Source of the DNA: Streptococcus sp. 'caviae' | Lineage (GTDB): Bacteria > Bacillota > Bacilli > Lactobacillales > Streptococcaceae | NCBI RefSeq assembly: GCF_001937065.1 | Contig: NZ_MOWR01000013.1 | Span: 1-38,225, forward strand | Length of the DNA: 38,225 bases | Reading direction: 5' to 3' | Shown: one piece after another, positions 33,793 to 38,225 of the stretch | Layout: every line of letters begins with the position of its first letter | How positions within the stretch are numbered: the stretch's first letter is position 1 | Position numbers and translations under genes: made by a program | The notes under the pieces: model-generated | Seen by the model: only the letters and a program-made list of their open reading frames with translations | What the model was told of the DNA's origin: nothing | Databases searched by the model: none

Positions 33793-35058
33793 CTAGTCTT
33801 TAATGGCTTTGCTGCCGATGTCGGTACGGTAGAATAGTCCTTCCGTATGTTGTTCGGCAAGTTTGCTGTAAATCTTGTCCTGCGCAGCCTTGACGCTGTC
33901 GGCTGTGGTGACCAGCATATAGACACGGCCGCCGTTAGATAGCAATGCTTTGCCATTTTCAGTAAACTTAGCCCCTGCATAGTAGGTGATAATATCGCCG
34001 TCAGTCTTTTCTGGCAGAGGCAGGCCTTTTTCGTAGGCGAGCGGATAGCCATCCGAAGCGACCACCACACCAAGGGTCACACCCGCATCCAGCCAAGTGA
34101 TGTCAGGCTCCTTGCCAGCCAAAATGTTCGTGATGTTCTGCGCAAAGTCAGAAGTCAGGCGCGGCAGGATAATCTGGGTCTCAGGATCGCCAAAACGGGA
34201 GTTGAACTCGATAACCTTGGGACCGTCCTTGGTCAGGATAAGTCCCGCGTAAAGCACGCCCAGATAAGGACGCCCCTCGGCAATCATGCCCTCAAGCACT
34301 GGCTTGACAATGGTGTCAACCGACTGGTCGATCACGCTTTGAGCCAGGTGAGGCACCGGCGCATAGGCACCCATACCGCCTGTGTTTGGCCCCTTGTCAC
34401 CGTCATAGGCCCGCTTGTGGTCCTGCGCCGCAGGCATGATGTAGAACTTATCGCCGTTGACAAAGGCAAAGAGGGAGAACTCCTCACCATCGAGGAACTC
34501 TTCGATAACCACACGCGCACCGGAGTCGCCGAACTTATTGTCCAGCAGCATCTCGTGCGCCGCTTCGACCGCCTGCTCCACGGTTTCTGCCACGACCACG
34601 CCCTTGCCCAGCGCCAAGCCGTCCGCCTTGACCACGATAGGAGCGCCCTGCTTTTCGATGTAGGCCTTGGCTTCTTCGAAGTCGGAAAATGTGCCATAGG
34701 CTGCTGTCGGAACGCCGTATTTGGCCATGATGGACTTAGCAAAATCTTTAGACCACTCCAGCTCCGCTGCTAACTTGGTCGGACCAAAAGCCTCAAGCCC
34801 AGCCCGATTAAAATCATCAACGATGCCAGCCGCTAGCGCATCATCAGGACCGATAAAGGTCCAAGCGACGTCATTTGCTTTAGCAAAGTCAATCAGCTTG
34901 GAATGTTCGGAAATTCCGATATTAACCACATCCAACCCATCAAGGGTCATGCCATCATTTCCGGGAGCAACAAAGACCTGCTCCACCTGCGGAGACTCCA
35001 ACAGCTTCTTGGCAATCGCATGCTCGCGACCGCCAGAACCAACAACCAAAAGTTTCAT
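33793..35058 (-). CDS. purD: Phosphoribosylamine-glycine ligase (GAR synthetase)
   Basis: A 421-residue ATP-grasp ligase joining glycine to phosphoribosylamine. The N-terminal MKLLVVGSGGREHAIAKKL is the family hallmark, with PIVVKADGLALGKGVVVAET for ATP binding, HKRAYDGDKGPNTGGMGAYA for catalysis and EFNSRFGDPETQ for metal binding. It is preceded by a roughly 180-base leader and promoter-like sequences, so it probably heads the purD-purE-purK transcript. Confidence 0.97.
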   Translation of the reverse strand: MKLLVVGSGGREHAIAKKLLESPQVEQVFVAPGNDGMTLDGLDVVNIGISEHSKLIDFAKANDVAWTFIGPDDALAAGIVDDFNRAGLEAFGPTKLAAELEWSKDFAKSIMAKYGVPTAAYGTFSDFEEAKAYIEKQGAPIVVKADGLALGKGVVVAETVEQAVEAAHEMLLDNKFGDSGARVVIEEFLDGEEFSLFAFVNGDKFYIMPAAQDHKRAYDGDKGPNTGGMGAYAPVPHLAQSVIDQSVDTIVKPVLEGMIAEGRPYLGVLYAGLILTKDGPKVIEFNSRFGDPETQIILPRLTSDFAQNITNILAGKEPDITWLDAGVTLGVVVASDGYPLAYEKGLPLPEKTDGDIITYYAGAKFTENGKALLSNGGRVYMLVTTADSVKAAQDKIYSKLAEQHTEGLFYRTDIGSKAIKD

Positions 35059-35250
35059 AGCTAAGATACCAAGAGCGAACAGAAAAGCAGCAGAATTTTA
35101 GGGAATCAGCGCCTTGTGCCTGCACAAAAGCCGACTCGCACCTTAAAGCAGCCACATCTGCAACCAACTAAAGCTAAAACAACTGTGACTCTAAATCCTC
35201 CGCTTTCCGCCCGAGTTCAATTCCTTTCATTTTACGAATTATACAGGACT

Positions 35251-35269
35251 ATTATAACATATTTGTTCG
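35251..35269 (-). promoter_or_regulatory. purD promoter region with a PurBox-like site
   Basis: On the minus strand CGAACAAAT (35261-35269) resembles the streptococcal/lactococcal PurBox core CGAACWWT; the preceding bases deviate from the full consensus. Directly after it is an extended -10 TGTTATAAT (35251-35259). A second TATAAT is at 35238-35243. Control by PurR is inferred. Confidence 0.4.
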
Positions 35270-35286
35270 CATATTACTTGCTCACG

Positions 35287-35315
35287 TTGATATTTGAATT
35301 ATAATAAAGTACAAT
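35287..35315 (+). promoter_or_regulatory. Promoter of the plus-strand membrane protein gene
   Basis: TTGATA (35287-35292), a 17-base spacer and TACAAT (35310-35315). The start codon follows at 35349 with CGGAGATATAT before it. The promoter diverges from that of purD. Confidence 0.75.
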
Positions 35316-35348
35316 ACCTCTATTACATTATTAGATACGGAGATATAT

Positions 35349-36608
35349 ATGAAAAATACTACTAAAAAACTTTTTTATAAAATTTCTGGAAGAATCATTG
35401 GAAAAAAGGACTTATTTCCTAGCATCTCTATCTTATTGCTAGCTGATACATTATTAATAATTGGGTACTGTTTTATATTTTACTTTGCGAAGGCTAATCT
35501 TAACCTTAGTTATCTATTAATAACATGTGCCGCTATAATTAAAGTTATAATCACATTTTATTTTTGTCAGGAATTATCTTATTCAAAATACTCTAAGATT
35601 GGATATGCTTTATTTTTCTTTTTATACTTTTGGCCCTTATGTTTTACTACTTTAAGCCACCTTACTAACCATTTTTCTAAAATGATTGACCCGTTCTATT
35701 TATTCAACTATCCATTCATTTTTTTACTCAATTTATTGGGAATATTTTGTACTCAATGGCTTATAAGTCACAAACCTTGGGTGCATATTTTAACAGACCT
35801 CCTTTCTCTGCTCATCTTAATTCCTATATTTAATTTTGACAATCTTCCAAAAATACTTATCACACCTTTTATACTAATTTTTACAGCGATAAGATATGTT
35901 ACTATTATAAAATTTTTATCTAGAAAATTCTCCCTGTTCTTTGAAGAAAGATGTCTGATTATTGGAGAGTTGCTGTCTTTTTATATTTTTCTAATAGTTA
36001 TTGCTGTAGTTAGCGAACCAAGAAATTTTTCTATAGCATCCCTTGCAGCGAGCTTATTTGTATATCTATTAACCTTATACGCCAGAATATTGCTTTTTAT
36101 AACATATTCGTTCAAAAAGAAAGAAACAAAAGTATTTTTTAGTATGTTAGTTATTTTTGTTAGCATGACTTCTTTAGTAGCCTTTCTTTTGTCTGTACTT
36201 CCTGGTGAAAAGGGAACTAATATCATTACACTTATCCTACCGGCCATCATTCCTATTATTTTTCAAAGCTTCTCCACAAGAAATAATCAAAGAAAACAGA
36301 TTATTTTTTTGAATAAGTTCCACGATTTGAAAAATCTTTTAACCATCTTATTCTTTTATACAACAATCTTAATTAACATACTAGCAAATTTAATTAGTGC
36401 AAAAAGGCTACCTCTTCCTTTTCTTCCAAATGGTTTGAAAACTTTTTATGATTACCTCAACTTAGTGATGTATAGTGTTATTATAGGGGTCTTTCTGGCA
36501 GCAATATCACAAATATTATTCCTCATATTCTTTGAAAATCCTAAAAATGGATATATTAAAATAATCTCAAGCAATAGAAAATTTCGTCATAGACTGCATA
36601 AAAGATAA
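35349..36608 (+). CDS. Polytopic membrane protein of unknown function
   Basis: A 419-residue protein with about ten to eleven hydrophobic helices, starting MKNTTKKLFYKISGRIIGKK and ending in the basic tail SSNRKFRHRLHKR. GGAG lies six bases before the ATG. I recognise no transporter, protease or glycosyltransferase motif. The composition is rich in Phe, Ile, Leu and Lys, and the gene is far more AT-rich than the purine genes. It is the only complete plus-strand gene in the window, has its own promoter, and looks acquired. Distant similarity to polymerase/flippase-type membrane proteins cannot be judged by eye. Confidence 0.75.
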   Translation: MKNTTKKLFYKISGRIIGKKDLFPSISILLLADTLLIIGYCFIFYFAKANLNLSYLLITCAAIIKVIITFYFCQELSYSKYSKIGYALFFFLYFWPLCFTTLSHLTNHFSKMIDPFYLFNYPFIFLLNLLGIFCTQWLISHKPWVHILTDLLSLLILIPIFNFDNLPKILITPFILIFTAIRYVTIIKFLSRKFSLFFEERCLIIGELLSFYIFLIVIAVVSEPRNFSIASLAASLFVYLLTLYARILLFITYSFKKKETKVFFSMLVIFVSMTSLVAFLLSVLPGEKGTNIITLILPAIIPIIFQSFSTRNNQRKQIIFLNKFHDLKNLLTILFFYTTILINILANLISAKRLPLPFLPNGLKTFYDYLNLVMYSVIIGVFLAAISQILFLIFFENPKNGYIKIISSNRKFRHRLHKR

Positions 36609-36661
36609 TCACATAAAAAATGACAGCCAGATTTTTACACCAAAAAAGCAAGCCTCTCAGC

Positions 36662-36955
36662 TCACTTCTTGTATCTATCTTTCCTATGTTCGCTGCTGAC
36701 AGCGATAACTACTAGCTGGTCGTCTTTGATTTAGCAGATAATCCGATAGTTTCCAACGCGATAAGCCACAAACCTTTGAGATGCCAACCAAGGCTTTGCT
36801 GTCTTGGATTGCTGGTGCCATCAATATGCTTTTTGAGCCAGTTAAAATAGAACCGGCGGCGTATTTGTCGAAAGCCTGAAATTTTTCCACTCCTAATTTG
36901 TAATCTAACTCATTTTTAATCTCTTCCGCTAAAACAGCCTCATCTAATGAGACTG
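36662..36955 (-). pseudogene. Decayed RelBE-type toxin-antitoxin remnant
   Basis: The segment reads as a RelE-family toxin only if the frame is changed several times: YKLGVEKFQAFDKYA, then RFYFNWLKKHIDGTSNPRQQ, KALVG, LKGLW, then AYRVGNYRIIC, a TAA stop (36731-36733), and IKDDQLVVIAVSSEHRKDRY to the TGA at 36662. In front lies SLDEAVLAEEIKNELD, similar to the end of a RelB-type antitoxin. At least three frameshifts and one nonsense codon make it non-functional. It sits directly behind the oxidoreductase gene. Confidence 0.78.
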
Positions 36956-36965
36956 TTTTCTTTTC

Positions 36966-37949
36966 TTATTCCTCCTCAGGATAGGTCATACCCCATTCTC
37001 TGCGCAGCTGGGTCATGATAGCCATAACATCCTGCGTGTAATCCAGATGCATGGTGTTTTCGATACCTGCGACAGCTTTTTCCATATCAGCGATTTCGTA
37101 AGTGAGAGCCTGCAAAGTATCACCTGCTTCTATTACTTCCTGGTGACCATCCTCTGTATAGGTAATGACTGCCCTTTGGCCTCGAGGATACTCGTAAAGT
37201 TCAATATAGCCCTTGTCATAGGCAACAGTTCCGCGTTTGGGCTGCTTGGCATGAAGGCTGAGGGCAATGGTTGCCATCTGGCCTTCATCATTGGTCAGAA
37301 GAATTCCAACCTGCTCATCCACGCCGGTTGGTGCCAGTTTAACCTGAGAAGCGATTTGACTCGGACTGGAAGTCATAAACCAGCGGACAAAGGACAACGC
37401 ATAAACACCAATATCCAGCAGAGCCCCGCCTGCCAAATCACGGCTGAAAAAGCGGTTAGTCATATCGTAATCTTTATAACTGCCGAAGTTCATCTGAATG
37501 AACTTCAGTTCCCCCAATTTGCCTGAATTTACAATCTCTGAGAGTTTGCGGTAAATGGGCATGTGGAAAATCGTCATGGCCTCCGCTAATACAGCATGGT
37601 TTTCCTCTGCCAGCTGAATCGCTTCTGTTAATTCTTCAGAATTGAGGGTAATTGATTTTTCGCAGAGCACATGCTTACCCTTTGTCAAAGCCTTGCGCAG
37701 AAAATTAATGTGGGTATTGTGCGGGGTAGAAATATAGATAATATCAACCTCTGGATCCTCAAAGACATCGTCAATCGTTTCATAGACCTTATCAATCCCG
37801 TATTTTTGCGCAAAAGCGACACCTTTATCATAAGTGCGGTTGGCAACAGAATAGAGTTTTCTCCCTTGACCTTCCAAAGCCTGAGCCAATTCATTGGCAA
37901 TGACACCTGTTCCTAAAGTTGCCCAGTTGTAATATTTTGGCTGTGTCAT
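36966..37949 (-). CDS. Gfo/Idh/MocA-family NAD(P)-dependent oxidoreductase
   Basis: A 327-residue protein. The Rossmann domain (about 1-120) begins YNWATLGTGVIANELAQALE, with ISTPHNTHINFLRKALTKGKH and CEKSITLN, where the usual EKP is EKS. The C-terminal domain has the catalytic-type GGALLDIGVYALSF motif. These enzymes oxidise sugars, inositol or their derivatives; the substrate is not clear. AAGGAGGTTAAG precedes the ATG. The promoter region has a CTGCA/TGCAG palindrome (37975-37989) that may be an operator. It appears to be a single gene. Confidence 0.9.
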   Translation of the reverse strand: MTQPKYYNWATLGTGVIANELAQALEGQGRKLYSVANRTYDKGVAFAQKYGIDKVYETIDDVFEDPEVDIIYISTPHNTHINFLRKALTKGKHVLCEKSITLNSEELTEAIQLAEENHAVLAEAMTIFHMPIYRKLSEIVNSGKLGELKFIQMNFGSYKDYDMTNRFFSRDLAGGALLDIGVYALSFVRWFMTSSPSQIASQVKLAPTGVDEQVGILLTNDEGQMATIALSLHAKQPKRGTVAYDKGYIELYEYPRGQRAVITYTEDGHQEVIEAGDTLQALTYEIADMEKAVAGIENTMHLDYTQDVMAIMTQLRREWGMTYPEEE

Positions 37950-37974
37950 CTTAACCTCCTTTTAGCTTATAATA

Positions 37975-37989
37975 GCTGCACTGAATGCA
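37975..37989. promoter_or_regulatory. Operator-like palindrome before the oxidoreductase gene
   Basis: CTGCA and TGCAG flank five bases, next to a TATTAT sequence (37964-37969 area) on the minus strand that may be the -10. The position suggests a repressor site; no regulator gene is adjacent. Confidence 0.35.
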
Positions 37990-38104
37990 GACAATCCTCC
38001 TACAGTATCAGCACTTTAGCTTATGACCAATACTATAAGAGGATTATATCAATTACTGCAGGAATTGCAATGTTTTTAGATATCAGGATAATAATCTATA
38101 TCAT

Positions 38105-38225
38105 TCGAAAGTGATAATGTCTTAGCTAGGTCGAATGTGAAAATGTCCCGTCTGTTAAACTAGAAAGATGAGGAAAATAGAACTAACTATGATAGAGTCA
38201 AAGAAATACCTAGTCATCAAAGCTG
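38105..38225 (+). mobile_element. Left end of an insertion sequence (cut by the window edge)
   Basis: Two 17-bp direct repeats matching at 15 of 17 positions, TCGAAAGTGATAATGTC (38105-38121) and TCGAATGTGAAAATGTC (38131-38147), lie just before a transposase-like start codon. Repeated transposase-binding sites at the end of an element are usual. The outer boundary is uncertain. Confidence 0.55.
38168..38225 (+). CDS. Transposase, N-terminal fragment (ISNCY/IS1202-like)
   Basis: Nineteen codons are visible: MRKIELTMIESKKYLVIKA. The pattern KIELTMxExKKYxVIK resembles the N-terminus of IS1202-type transposases as I recall them, which continue into a helix-turn-helix. The rest lies outside the window. 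AAAG upstream is a weak ribosome binding site. The family call rests on a short match. Confidence 0.55.
   Translation, partial: MRKIELTMIESKKYLVIKA

Noticed and set aside
37047..37526. Plus-strand 159-codon frame inside the oxidoreductase gene
   Set aside because: Shadow of a well-supported Gfo/Idh/MocA gene on the other strand; no motif or ribosome binding site.
1..38225. CRISPR arrays and tRNA genes
   Set aside because: No regularly spaced repeats of 25-40 bases and no tRNA cloverleaf with TTCGANNC were found by eye. The three-way junction behind comS lacks tRNA conserved bases.

Overview
The window looks like a mutans-group Streptococcus chromosome. The evidence is the V1 region and leader of a 16S rRNA gene at the left edge, a complete streptococcal S10-spc-alpha ribosomal protein operon (with secY and adk, without map), purine genes next to a comR/comS pair in the order purB-comR-comS-ruvB known from S. 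mutans, and strong AGGAGG-type ribosome binding sites. I cannot name the species from sequence alone. Almost every gene is on the minus strand; one membrane protein gene and the start of a transposase are on the plus strand.

Layout. 1-113: 5' end of a 16S rRNA gene, with its leader and a near-consensus promoter placed directly against the stop codon of a glutamate-cysteine ligase-like gene (279-1544). 1597-16726: the 28-gene S10-spc-alpha operon from rpsJ to rplQ, with a promoter and structured leader in front and a terminator behind. Several of its spacers are long and full of inverted repeats. 16811-19813: a MATE exporter and threonine synthase. 19969-20158: a self-contained small gene for a 25-27 residue hydrophobic peptide, with its own promoter, ribosome binding site and a perfect 34-bp palindromic terminator. 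20430-24112: an OatA-like acyltransferase, a MORN-repeat protein, a low-molecular-weight tyrosine phosphatase and ruvB.

24343-25377 is a complete ComRS competence pheromone module. ComR is a full-length Rgg-type regulator. The adjacent comS encodes the 17-residue peptide MATIFSTILRALDWWGI, with the double-Trp C-terminus of a type II XIP (predicted pheromone ALDWWGI). A perfect ComR box overlaps the comR stop codon.

25518-35058 carries purB, purK, purE and purD. An accessory block lies between purK and purB: a PHP-nuclease/ABC-type ATPase fusion with a small acidic partner (a candidate anti-phage module), an SRPBCC protein, a CPBP protease, an Asp/Glu racemase and a two-helix membrane protein. 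A decayed second copy of the purK 3' end (about 29384-29451) inside the block marks a recombination or integration junction. 35349-36608 is an orphan AT-rich polytopic membrane protein. 36662-36955 is a frameshifted relBE relic, followed by a Gfo/Idh/MocA oxidoreductase. The right edge enters an insertion sequence.

How the parts work together: the left half is core translation, Sec export and RNA polymerase. The right half is purine synthesis with competence signalling at one end and a variable defence/accessory island between two purine genes.
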